From Gymnopus androsaceus JB14 (lineage: Eukaryota > Basidiomycota > Agaricomycetes > Agaricales > Omphalotaceae): a DNA stretch of 64,000 bases. Below the pieces are notes generated by a model. It was not told the origin of the DNA, did not search any database, and saw only the letters and a list, made by a program, of their open reading frames with translations. A program made the translations under genes and the position numbers. The DNA is taken from positions 375,257 through 439,256 of the forward strand of contig ML769384.1 in assembly GCA_009733575.1 (NCBI GenBank). The letters are read 5' to 3'. Below are positions 45,817 through 57,399 of the stretch, in pieces. Position 1 is the stretch's first letter. Each line of letters opens with the position of its first letter.

Positions 45817-48584
45817 ATGATATTTGACCCCGCCCATGCAAGCCATTTGAAACCCTGGCTTGTCAGGACCCTTGAGCCAATGTGCGTCCGCAAAATTTGT
45901 ACTCTAACTCGTATTTATTCTATCCTATCCTTAGATGCGATGCAGAACCCGGAGCTCTAGCAGACTATATCCTAGCATTATTGAAGCATAATGTTCCCGA
46001 AGCTGAGATGAAGAAGGAGCTCCAATCTCAGTTGGATGAATTTCTGGAAAAAGGTGCGTCCAGCCAACTTGTAGTCTCTGTATATTTCTCAACTTTTTTT
46101 TCGCTTGTAGAATGCTCACCATTCATTGACACGCTTTTCATTGCACTGAGATCCAAATCTTTCCTTCCATACACTGAATCCTCCTCGGCCTTCCCAGGCA
46201 AATCTCTTGATAATGGCATCCCAATTCCTCTGGATGCGCTTCTATCTTCTCCTTCCTCACCAGATGGCAGTCGGAAACGCAGCCACGAAAGTCCTGAATC
46301 TGGCGCAAGACCACCTGCCAAGGGCCCTAGAATAAGTGCAGAAGGCCAGTTTTCTCGATATCCCAATAATGGCGGCACAGGTCCATCCACCGGCGGCTGG
46401 TCAAATAGAGGTCAGCCAAATGGAACGGGTCCTGCTGCAAATGTACCGTTACGTTTGAATGGGCAGCCAATTTACCAGCCGCCAGATCAGAGACGAATAT
46501 GCAGAGATTATTACAGTATGTCTCAAGTTGCTTCCTGTTACTTTCTACCAACTTTTTTTAAATTCAGATCTCGGATTCTGCTCTCGTGGCGCGCTATGTA
46601 AATTTAGCCATGGAGAAGACGCACTTGTTCCAGACCAATTTTACATGAACGGCGGGATGCCTTTCATGCCCATGTTTGGAAATGGAATGGCAGCGGGTCC
46701 TGGTGCAGCGTACGATCCTCGAGAAGCTATGATGGATATGAGAGTTATGGGAAATGGTCGTGGTCAGGGTCGGCCTGCTGTTCTACCTCGAATGCAACAA
46801 GAGGAAGGATCAAGCAAAGTTGTTCATGGTTCAAATATCAACGGTGAACTTCCTGTCATTCAGGACCTCACCCCAGAAGTACCTCACAAAGACGTCACAC
46901 CAAATCCCGCCGCACATTCTTCGCACTCATCATCTGCTCCTGTACCTCCTTCAAACATCAATCATCCATTACCCAATCATCCGGGGCCTTCCTTCGTACC
47001 GCCAATGCCCATGCCCATGCCCTTGGGCTTTCCTCAGGACATAGACATTGAGATGGCTCCTCCAATGCCGGGTCCGATGGGCGGCTGGAGGGGAGGCCGA
47101 GGCGGCGCACGAGGACGCCAACCCGGCGTCTTCAACGGTGATTCTGCGAATTTCCGACCCGAAAGACGCAAGGACAAAACCCTAGTCCTCGAAAAAATTC
47201 CCGAGGACAAACTGAGCTTATCGCAGGTGAATGACTGGTTTCAGCGATTTGGTACCGTCACCAATGTCGCTATCGACCAAGCGCAGAAAAAGGCACTTAT
47301 CAGTTTCTCGACGCACGAGGAGGCGCATGCTGCATGGAAATCTGAAGACGCCGTCTTTAACAACCGATTCGTCAAAGTGTTTTGGCATCGACCGATGGAA
47401 GGACATGGCGAAGCTGGTCGTCGTGCTCTAGCAGCTTCTGCGCCGCTATTAACGAAATCTCCTGCCAATGAAGCTTCACCAAATCCACCCGAAACTGCTG
47501 CTGCTGCTGCTCCTCCTCTTCCTCGTAAGAGCTCCGTACCGTCCACTGCAGCCGCGCTCGCTGCCAAGCAGCAGCTTCTAGAGCAGCAGATAGCGGAACA
47601 AAAATCGCTGATGAATTCTCTATCAACCGCTTCCTCCGGAGATGAGAAGAAGCAGATCATGGATCGGTTCAAACAGTTAGATGAGGAGATGAAAGCAGCT
47701 TCGTCAGCCATTCCTGTGCCTTCGAAGCCGCCTACAGCTGACGACAAGCTACAGAAGGAACGGGAAAGGCTTGATAAGGAGCTCGATTCACATGGCACTG
47801 ACTCGGTTAATGGAAAGGCAGAGGTGGCTGAGACCACTGAGGATCTGAAAGCCAAGCTGGAACGCCTGAAAGCCGAGGTCAGTTCCCTAATCTCTTCTCT
47901 TACATGGTTTCTGTACTGACTTTCCCCAGGCTGCAAGCTTAGGTATATCCGACGATCCACATTCGAGCCATCCCGCGACCTCTTATCGAGGGTACAGAGG
48001 CCGAGGTCGAGGAGCCCGGGGTTCGTATTTCCGAGGCGGCCCTCGCGGCGGTCCACCACGAATCAACATGTCTCTTGATAATCGACCTAAAAGGCTCCTC
48101 GTTAAGGGTGTCAGCAGCGAAAATGAACAGGCGCTGCGTGATTGGTATGAGGTGATTGTTAGTTTTTTTTAGTGAACAGAGACAGTATGCTAACGATCTA
48201 TTTGCAGACTACAGGCCAGATGGACTCGGTCTCTAAAACCGATTCCGGGGATATGATTGTATCCTTCCGAACGAGGCCTGCTGCGGAACAGGTAATTTCT
48301 TTCAAAAGTTTGTATACTCTATGATTGACCTCACTCCGCAGGGCCTTGCCAAGGGTACTAGCATCCCCATGATTGGCTCAGTTCAAGTAACCTGGTTCAC
48401 CGGCACACTACCCTCGACAACCTCAGCTTCAAAGTCTGAAACTGCAGGACCAGTATCACCTGAACAGTCCACAAAAGGACAGTCGATAGATACAGAACCG
48501 GAATCTTTGCCCGAACCCGTAGAAGAGGTTGAAGATGTCGTTGCGCGTGGATGGGGACGTGAAGATGATGGTATGGGGATGTAG
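45817..48584 (+). CDS. RBM26/RBM27-type RNA-binding protein (PWI-like, CCCH finger, RRM)
   Basis: Start at 45817 (MIFDPAHASHLKPWLVRTLE). The exon joins across 45884-45933 (gtgcgt to cttag) to give LEPICDAEPGALADYILALL, the PWI-like N-terminal fold of the RBM26/27 group. A CCCH finger follows across an intron (RICRDYY/NLGFCSRGALCKFSH, spacing C-x8-C-x5-C-x3-H, about 46495-46612). An RGG-type GGWRGGRGGARGRQPG patch precedes the RRM (KTLVLEKIPEDKLSLSQVND and QKKALISFSTHEEAHAAWKS, about 47180-47390). A long coiled coil (KQQLLEQQIAEQKSLMNSLS; ERLDKELDSHGTDS), an RGYRGRGRGARGS patch and a second RRM-like domain (RPKRLLVKGVSSENEQALRD) end at 48584 (REDDGMGM-stop). Family members link nuclear RNA to the exosome (MTREC/PAXT-type complexes). 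Confidence 0.88.
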
Positions 48585-49215
48585 CATGTATGCACTTAAT
48601 CTTTTTGCGTCGTTGTATGTTGTATTGGTTTTGTTGTCAAGACTCACTCCAAGTGCTGGGTCCTTCCGTTTCCTGTGGTTCCTTTCATGAGCGCGAAGAT
48701 AGTGGAGGACTCGGTTAGCATAAATAGGATTGGGCGGCGGCCCGATCCGGTAAGGTCAAAGCTGTAGTTATCATCAATAAGTATTAAGTAAGGCCGGATA
48801 ACATTCTCGATGAACAACCTGTATTGACTTTGATCCTCTGGGAGCGCTGGCACTGGACAGGACTCGGCAGTGCCGGTAAGCACTTGCCAGCGCTCCCAGA
48901 GGGTCCCAGTCAATACAGGTTTTGCTGATGCACACCGTCGGAATTAGATTGGTTGCGTGTCTCAAAACATAAACTTTTTGAAAAAAAAAAATAACCGCCA
49001 GATAGGGTGTGGAAACAGGCAAACGTAACCAGTGTCTTAACCAAAATCGTTCTGAGCTAATACGCTCTGTTTTTGATCAATTGGATTCCAGGTCACAATT
49101 TTTGGCGCTTAAAGACGCTTTGACCTGGTCTTTGCATGTGATATTCCTTTCTCTACAGTACCTCTATACTAATGGACTCCTAATATCCAGCTAATATCTT
49201 ACCCATAACCATATA
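48585..49215. other. Intergenic with inverted repeat; possible protein remnant
   Basis: A minus-strand frame (about 48647-48870) reads IENVIRPYLILIDDNYSFDL and ESSTIFALMKGTTGNGRT, which looks protein-like but has no clear start or splice context and may be a gene relic. It overlaps the inverted repeat described separately. No intact gene is supported. Confidence 0.35.
48816..48921. repeat. 106-bp imperfect inverted repeat (hairpin-forming)
   Basis: The left arm starts aacctgtattgact and continues cctctgggagcgctggc; the right arm is its reverse complement with few mismatches (agtcaatacaggtt and gccagcgctcccagagg). Arms are about 38 nt with a centre of about 30 nt, which itself contains GGCACTG and CAGTGCC, so the loop can fold again. 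RNA from either strand would form a long hairpin. Confidence 0.85.
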
Positions 49216-51837
49216 ATGTCGAGTTCCAGCCCTCGCCTATCACATTCGTCTTATGTACCACACGACGGTACTCCAGTTACCCAAACCGTTATGCGACAAC
49301 GCATGATAATCGACAACTTCGATAATCTCATTTCTTGTACGCCAGAGGTCTTTTTAAAGACCTACGCTTCCAAACAGTCGCTACACTCTGATGGGCTTCT
49401 TGCACACGTCAGAAAATTTCTCCAAAAAGAAGGTCACCTTGACACCGAAGGCTGGATTGCGTTACGGAGGAGCGAAAAGGACAAGCAGAAGGAGGGCGAG
49501 AGCGAGAGCGATGGGAAGGGCAAGGAGAAGGAAGAGAAGAAGAACGAGAACGAGACTTTCGCCTTTTTAGGCAAGGTCGCCGATGACATTTGCGTCGCGG
49601 CTACTTCGTACGACAAGACTTTGCAACCGCAATCAGATCCCAAACCATCTCCCACCTCCAGTCTTCTTCACTCCAAGGCTGGTTACCGATGCTTTCCGGA
49701 TTGGAGAGCCTTAGTTCTCTCGGAGAGCGTCCACGTCGACGAAAGTCCTTCGCGTACGCGCGATGCCTCCAAATCAAAACCCAAGAAACGGATAGACACG
49801 TCAGATGTCGCTGCTATCGGGGAATTCAAGCTCAAAGAGAATGAAGAGACTATTGCGGATGTAAGCTTTGTTCAATCTTCTTGCATTTGTCCGCCATTGA
49901 CCAACTTAACCAGGATGAGGAGAAAATTCTTGGTGCAGCGAATCAGGTGATGTGGAATGACCCTGCCCGTGAGCGTGTCCTAGGTTTCACAATCGAGAAG
50001 AGGCGTACCCGATTGTGGGATTTCTCGAGGTGCTCTATCACGGCGTGTGACCCCTTCGACTTAGATAAGGTCTGCGTTATGCACTTTGTTAAACTCTCTT
50101 ATCGCTCACACAACCTCAGAGCCCCGATTTTCTAATTAGATTCATCCTCTTCATCCTTTTCGCTGAGAAGCATGAGGTTGGCTTCGACCCCACGGTTCAT
50201 CGAATTGTCGTCGACAACCAAACACGATATTGTTATGAAGTCGATAATGATCTATACCTTACAGTCGGTCCTCCACTGTCTGAGGAAGCGGCCTATCACA
50301 TGGTCGGCCGGGCTTCGCGTGTTTGGACCGTCGTAAAGCTCATTCTGGATGCCAACGGGAAGATCGAGCTTAAAGGTCATAAATATCGAGAAGACGGTGT
50401 CCATCGTGTTCTCAAGGATGTTTGGCTTTACGAGGAAGCGCGTTCAGAGACGGCTATCCAAGACCAAATTCTCGGGAACTTGAACGACGATCAAAAAATG
50501 AAGCTCAAACGTCATTTCTTGACCTTCCTAGCTGATCTTGAAGTCAAATTCAACGGAAACGTACGCCGGACACTTTGATGCCCAGATGGCCAGTGGAAAC
50601 CTGTGGACTGGTGCAATCATCATTACTCTCATAAAACAGATGGGCTATCATCCTCTCAGCGAGGGAGAGATAACCCTCAACCGAGGGAAGCTGAGCCTAC
50701 GCGGATCTCGAGGAAGCATACCCCCGCAAACATAATCGTTCTGTTGCGGCGGAAGTGTGTCAAAGCATTTATCAGCTTCGTGTTATCAAGGAGGCAGTTA
50801 TCTGCTGGAGAGACATGGTCGATGGTATGTTGCCCCGTCGTCAGTATAGTCAAAGAAATCCCATGACAATCTTGACTTAGCTCTCAATCTCTTTCGGATG
50901 GCCAAATTCGTCCATCGCGATGTCAGTGGAGGCAATTGCCTCTATTTTGATAAAGATGGCGATCCCAGAGGGATCATCGCTGACCTTGAATATACCAAAC
51001 TATATGGTGATATAACGCTGAATGACCACAAGATGGTATGTCCCGATCAAGACCGACAGCTGACAACTCACATTCTACCACCAGGGTACCCCTGACTTTA
51101 TGGCAGTGGAATATCAACAAAACGAATTCTTATTTCCGGCACCAGCAGAAACGGCTGAAGAAGTTGAGTCCTCTGGTGAATGGTTCGCTGTAAATTATCT
51201 TCATGACCTTGAGTCAATTTACTGGCAGTACCTGTGGTTCTTCCACAACCGCATTCCTTCGGAGAATACAGCTTCCCCAGAGGATCTGGGCGCGATTCAG
51301 CAGCAATCCAAACAATACTTTGGCCACAATATCAATGGAAACCAAAATCGCGCCTGTGTTATTCAACTTCCCCAACGTTATGCACCAATTCGTAGATGTC
51401 TTCGAAAGGCTCATTCGGAAAATTCCCTGAAACCACTTCAGCTTTCATCTAGCCTCCGTGATGAATATATACGGGTGGAAAAGGTGCCACCTACAAGCGT
51501 TGGGGAGGGAGCATGGCGGATAGAGGAAAATTCTTTCACTGACGAAGTGTACGAGGAATTTCGTACGCTTCTGCAGTGTGCTTCAGAACACATTCCCGTG
51601 GTCCCAATCGATGACACCAGCGCTGAAGACGATCAGGCTGACCCTTCTGCCACCACCAAGAAGGCGCGCCTTTTCAAAGAGACGAGCAAAACGAGTAATC
51701 GGAATACCAGTGTTTCTCCTATCCCAGACGCCTCCGTTGTTGCAGGACCCTCGTCCGTTTCTGGTCGCCTCCAGAGAAAACGGAGACGAGGAACGGTCGC
51801 TGCGGGTGAACTGAGAAGATCGCGCCGGAAACATTAG
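49216..51837 (+). CDS. FunK1-type fungal protein kinase
   Basis: Start at 49216 (MSSSSPRLSHSSYVPHDGTP). A long N-terminal region with a Lys/Glu-rich insert (KDKQKEGESESDGKGKEKEE) leads to RTRLWDFSRCSITACDPFDL, FLIRFILFILFAEKHEVGFD, TRYCYEVDNDLYLTVGPPLS and GRASRVWTVVKLI, typical of the FunK1 N-lobe, then VLKDVWLYEEARSETAIQDQ. The catalytic loop reads KFVHRDVSGGNCLYFD (about 50910), where HRDxSxGN is the FunK1 form, and DLEYTK stands in the DFG position. The activation segment GTPDFMAVEYQQNEFLFPAP and DLESIYWQYLWFF follow; the tail is basic (LQRKRRRGTVAAGELRRSRR). Between about 50560 and 50740 the frame changes and I could not restore it with canonical introns. Such kinases are strongly expanded in mushrooms. 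Stop 51835-51837. Confidence 0.8.
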
Positions 51838-52888
51838 TGATTGGATGTCGTCGGGTTTTCCCTCGCCTTCTCACCATCGTTTTCTCCTTCTCGTTGGTTA
51901 CGTCGGAACTCAGGCTTTTCTTCCTTCTCTCCACATGCCCTCATTCCACCAGCGACACCCGACCACCACTGTGTACGCCTTTTTCCCTCCCTTTCCCCTC
52001 CCTTCCTTTAGTACAACTTAACCTCATGATTTACCTTATGTACACATTTAATCACCCTTCCTGTTACCACAGGTACATCGCTTAGCATGGTCGACCCCTA
52101 GTTACTCCATCCCTTCCCTGATAACTATTCAGAGCCCCAGTACCACCATTTCTTATAATTACAATCTCAAAGTGTGTAGTGTAGACATACCCCAAAGAGC
52201 GGCGATAGGCTATAATTGAACCAATTAGACAACAACAGACCGACTTGTTGAAGCTGACATCTAAATATCTAATTTATTATTTATACATATCCAATCACCG
52301 CTTCGCGACGACGCTTATAGGCAACTCGGAATAGACGCTTGAACTGGAAGAAACAAGTATGTTCGACTGGTTAGTGATCCTGTATCTGCACACCTTCCAA
52401 GGATCTAGCATCTGCGTGCTCGGCTCGGTTGAACGAAATTTCGTTGGTCATTCTATATGAACACTAGAAAAAGAGAACGAGACGCTTTCGGTGACTGAAC
52501 TTCGAAAGATTCAGATTAGCGACTACTATATTCATGTCAGATCGAACTTGAATGTCTGCGCAATGGTGTAGTCGGTGGTCGTAGTATTAAGATCGATGTT
52601 CTCTTCAGGCAGCTTTATACAGAAACTTAGGTTGGCATGAGATTTGTTTGTTGTAAGAGGCCTCGCATACGCAAATAAAAGTCGGAATGGACACTCCACG
52701 TTACTTCCCTAAGTTTCTCTGTCCTTACAAAATTCATGCAACGTTCACGGAAGAAAATATGTGCTTCTTTGTGCATACTAGGTTCGTACGATATCAAGAT
52801 TCCTCCGTATCCTCAATATCATAGTCATCTTCTATCCAATATTTGTACATACTACCAAGTATTTTACCATCTGCGACGTGCTCCCCAA
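51838..52888. other. Intergenic between convergent genes, no gene seen
   Basis: The first 200 bp are C/T-rich on the plus strand (3' side of the kinase). The rest is A/T-richer with no plausible frame. The right end is the 3' side of the beta-glucosidase. Confidence 0.35.
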
Positions 52889-55800
52889 CTAGTTTACGAC
52901 AGTAGCCGTCAAGCGGATATCTCTGCTGCTTGCGCCGATGGATATTGTCGCAGTACCGGAAGGAATCTGCCATTTCTGGTTTGGAACGCTCCAGAGAGAA
53001 AAGTCGAACCGTGAAAGGCTCAGGGTAACCTGGGAGCTTTGTCCAGGCTCAAGATAGATGCTGTCGAACCCTTTAAGATTCATTGGCGCGGCCTTTGCAG
53101 AAGAAGGGAAAGTGACATAGAGTTGTGGAATCTGATGGTGCGGATTAGTGGTATGGTAAGCTGTACGAAGACAAATCTTACTTCGTGCCCTGCAGCTGTA
53201 CCATTATTCTTCACAGAGAAAGTTGCGTTTACTACTGCATCATGAAACCTGATTTGATGGCCTTAGTGGGTCTATCGTAGTTTCTGCGAGTCAAAGCTGG
53301 GCTTACCATGGATCAAGAACTGAAGCAGGACCCGAAGGAGCGCTAGTACTACTGGACGTAGAGCCAGTAATAGTCAGGCCTGAATAGGTGAAGGTCGTGT
53401 ATGATAGTCCAAAGCCGAATTCAAATCGAGGGGTGATATTAGCAGAGTCAAAGTGACGATAGTCAATAAAAATGCCCTCGCTGTATGGGACTGATAGTAT
53501 GGTGGAAGTTGTATCCTCGTAAATTACCTGAGCTGAATAATCGGTTATAGCTTTTCCAATGGTGTATGGCAAGCGACCACTAGGATTATAAGCCCCCCAG
53601 AGAATGTCTGCGATGCCATTCCCTAGATGGAAACATGTCAGCTACTTTAATGTAGAGGTATAAAAGTTCCTATACCTGCTTCTTGTCCTGGTAGACCACT
53701 CCAAACCTTTCGAGAAAATGAGAATGACAAATGCCTTAGATGGGCAGGACATATTTACCACAGCAGTTACTGAAAGGATAAGTTGAATGTGAGCAGTGGA
53801 ATCAACGAAAAATTTCGGGCGGAAGGGCATAAGTACCATTGGGATTGTTGATCCATGCTTCCATAATAATTGGGCCAACACTATTGACCACAACTATGGT
53901 TTTTGAATTTTGACTAGCCACTTGAGCGACAAGCGCATCCCCATTGTGCCACGCCGCGAGATTGTTACGATCTCCCTCATTCCCTGAAAGGTATAAACCG
54001 ACTCGGTCAAACTGGCCCAGAATCACACATATAGCAGCAAACCTTCTACAGTCAGATATCCTTCTCCGGAGTCCGCTAGAATGATACAAGATCAGTGCTT
54101 GGAGTCATCTTATAGCAAGATAAATACCGGTGATAAAAACCAATGCGACGTCTTTGTGCGCTGCAGTATTTGCTGCTGCATTCAAATCTGTATCGCTAAG
54201 AGATGAAGAAACGGCAGTTCCATCCGCAGATGCTCGTGCGGTTATGGCATCTACGGGCTTCACACAGAAGATAAATACGATTTCTCCCGAGCATAAATAC
54301 ACCTACAGCGATAAGATACGGGAAGTTGTCTGTACCACTCCCCCAGCCTATCCTGGAGTTGAATTATATGTCGGTAAAAGGAAGAAAACGCATACCCATG
54401 GCCAAAACTCCATCGTCTCCCGAACGATCGGAGTATCTGGGAGAAAGCGTGAAGGTTAAACCATATGCTGTATTATTCTGGCACTTTTACGCGTACCCAT
54501 TTGGACCCAACGAGCTGTTACCTGCGCCATTTCCTATGACACCGATCGTGGATGGTTTTTGGAGAGGAAGAATGCCTCCAGAATTCTTTAGCAAAACTGT
54601 TGACGCTTGGTCGATTTGGCGGATCAAGCTAAAGTTTTACATGAGATTGTAGTTTAACTTGAACGAAATTTACTACTTACTCCTTGTGATCGGCCTGTAC
54701 GTTAACATGGGTATTCACAGGTGCGTTCAAGTTCCAGGCATCGAAATTCACCGGGGGATAGTTCGAGTCTTGGCCTACAAGGTACCTAGCACAATTTATG
54801 AGATGTATGAAAAGGGAAAAGAGGGGAACAAATCAAAGACCATGCAGCTAGAACGCGGACTGCCAAGTCCTCCAGAAATATTGAGCTCGTTTAGAAACAA
54901 TTCAAGAGAAATATCCTCACTGTGATTCTTGCCTGCGAAACCTCCCCACTATTCACTGCATTTATAAGGTTTTGCCCAAAGTAACTGAAAGGTCGAAGTG
55001 GCATGGTAAGATTTACCACGACCGTGAAGCGCAAATAGGCCTTACCTTCCCCCGGCTCCCAAAGCTCCCATATCTCCAGGCATGGTCATCTAGATGGTAT
55101 TCAATGAGGACAATGTCTAGAAACAAGCAAGAGAACACCGCACATCCAAGCCTGCGTTGACAGAAGCTGTAGAGTGCGTCGCTGCCCAATCTACCCACCA
55201 TGGATCGGCATTTCGACGACCTTCAGACAGTACAATACATACCTGACATGACATCTGCACATAGTATAAGTTAATCCTCGATTCGGAAAGACGAAATAAG
55301 TACATACATCCAGGGAACCCAAACTCTCCTTTCAAGATCCCATTTAAAGTTGGGTCGTTCTCACAAGCATAGGTACCGTTAACTAGAGAAAGTTAGTGTG
55401 AATAAACAATCAAACTGAAAAACCCTACTCTGATCTGTAATTCGCCAAAAGTCAATGATTGAAGATACTGCAACTCGAACTGAAAACGCACTGTAACTAC
55501 ACATTACCGCGGCGACATTGGCCATAACCGCGCGCAAGAACTAAACGTTGTAAGCCTTATTTTACCGTACTAGAGCAGGAAGGTCTTACCGGGATTGCAT
55601 AAAGCTCGTGCTCCTAACCTCGAGACCTCAGTATGACTATCATCGAAAGATGCTGACATGGGCATACCGTTCTAAGAGGGCAATTGAGTATTCCCCTGTG
55701 TAATCTGTAGCAAGTACGACCTACCTATCATCCAACTGCGAGCTACTAGACGCTCGCGAGTGTTCTTGCTCGTTATTGATGTAATGCTTCGCCGTCGCTA

Positions 55801-57106
55801 TAAATTTGCCTCAGCGCATGACACACGGTGATACTTAGAGATGTCGGAACCTTGAACACCAGCAGACTGAATGCCTGTAATGGTCTCGAATGCTCCTTCT
55901 CCGGATAGATATGGATCGCCCCCAAATCTATGTTGGATAAATCAACAAGACATTCGTACTTGGAACCTGGTGCTCTCACCCTTCCCAGTTTCGTCCTGCC
56001 GCAGGAGCGCGCATAAGGTTCATCATGGGGCCAAGTGCAACTACATAGAGATGTTAGCAATCATTGCAAGGACTGAAGAAAAGGCTCACCGTTTACACCC
56101 TTTCCGCGAAATTCTTCCCCCATTGCAACTCCCCTTTGCCGCATCAAGGTTCTGTTGAATGTAGAAGCCACGTTGATAGCACTACAAGCAATATGTAATA
56201 CTCGTGAAAAATTATATCGACAACACTGCAGTGATAAACTCACGCAGGAAACGCAGATACAAAATCTGCATCACGAACTCCCAAAGGGCTATCTGCGAAA
56301 GCCCGTGATTAATCCGTATAGAGGTGTATTGACAAAGTTCACCTTCAAGACATAGACCGGGAAAAGAAATAGAAGATATCGGAGGTGTATTTCCAACGCA
56401 ATTGCCTTGCATCCAGCCGACACCTAGGAATGATAGGTCCATCTCTAAGCAGTACTGGCGAATAATCGCAAATCTACGCACCAGTACCAAGACTGACTTT
56501 GTCTGCCAAAGAAAGTTTATTTACAGCAGCTTGAGCCTGGCCATCATCTAGTGAGCGACGAAGAAGTGGTGATTCGTCAAGTTTACCTTCGTGTATGCAG
56601 TTGCCCATTCCGGAGACAAGTTCGCTATGTGTGTAATATCAATGAGAATTGTTGAGTTTCCGAATGCGAAAGCTTACCCGGAGTACTCGAAGGAGTACCC
56701 GTAGATGAAGTAGAAGTGGAAGTACTGGACACAGTAGAAGTACTAGTGCTTGAAGAAGTGCTCTTGGACGAAGTAGAAGTGGAAGTACTGGAGACGGTGG
56801 AAGTACTAGACACTGTGCTCGAAGTCGAGGCAGGAAGACATTGAGAATAATCTGATTTTTTTTTTACATCACCTCAACGTCCTTGGAAGAAGATCCAGAC
56901 AGACAGACATACATGCATTGATCACTGTGCATGAGCTTCCGCTGGCACAAGCTGTACCACCCGACCTACATGACAGTCAGGCACTGAGTTGGTTCATAAG
57001 CTTGAAATTCATACCATCCTATGCCTCCACACTGTTGATAGACGGACTGCTGAGCGCTGACGGCAGCTAGAAATCCAAGGCACGCGACTTGAACCAGAAA
57101 AAGCAT
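52889..57106 (-). CDS. Secreted beta-glucosidase, CBM1 plus glycoside hydrolase family 3
   Basis: Start at 57106 with a signal peptide (MLFLVQVACLGFLAAVSAQ). The cellulose-binding CBM1 follows: QSVYQQCGGIGW, intron, SGGTACASGSSCTVINA, intron, YSQCLP, with four cysteines and aromatic residues in place. A Ser/Thr linker (about 56830-56690) is built from repeats of STSTSSKSTSSS type. The GH3 catalytic domain runs to 53300; its nucleophile lies in MSDWAATHSTASVNAGLDMT, where the Asp codon is split by a 52-nt intron (55191-55242), followed by MPGDMGALGAGGR. The last part is the Fn3-like domain (NLKGFDSIYLEPGQSSQVTL, LSRFDFSLWSVPNQKWQIPS), ending RDIRLTATVVN-stop at 52889. It hydrolyses cellobiose and short cello-oligomers to glucose outside the cell. 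About twenty short introns; all landmarks are intact. Confidence 0.9.
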
Positions 57107-57399
57107 CGCGGGGTGACTTGGCTTTCGAATCACACCCCAAGGAGCCTTAAGTATACGGTAGCAGTATCGGGGAATTACCAGCAAGTCGCGGACATTTTGC
57201 GGAGCAAGCTCAAGAGATGCCAAGAATCCTCAGCTCGTGAACTGCAAGTATCAGGAGAAGTTAACCATCTGACGAAGTTTATATGCATGGCACGACGGTA
57301 CAGATATCCACAATGTATGTCTTCAAGTATTAAATATCCTATCGTAAATTAGTCTTTGACATAGAGTATGCAGCGGGTATCGATTAGAATTGTAGTACA

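Noticed and set aside
47241..48059. Long minus-strand open frame (about 270 codons) opposite the RBM26-like gene
   Set aside because: It mirrors the RRM and coiled-coil exon; the plus strand has clear RRM and CCCH motifs and splice structure.
56625..56830. Ser/Thr repeat as a transposable or satellite repeat
   Set aside because: It is the coding linker between CBM1 and the GH3 domain; such linkers are naturally repetitive.
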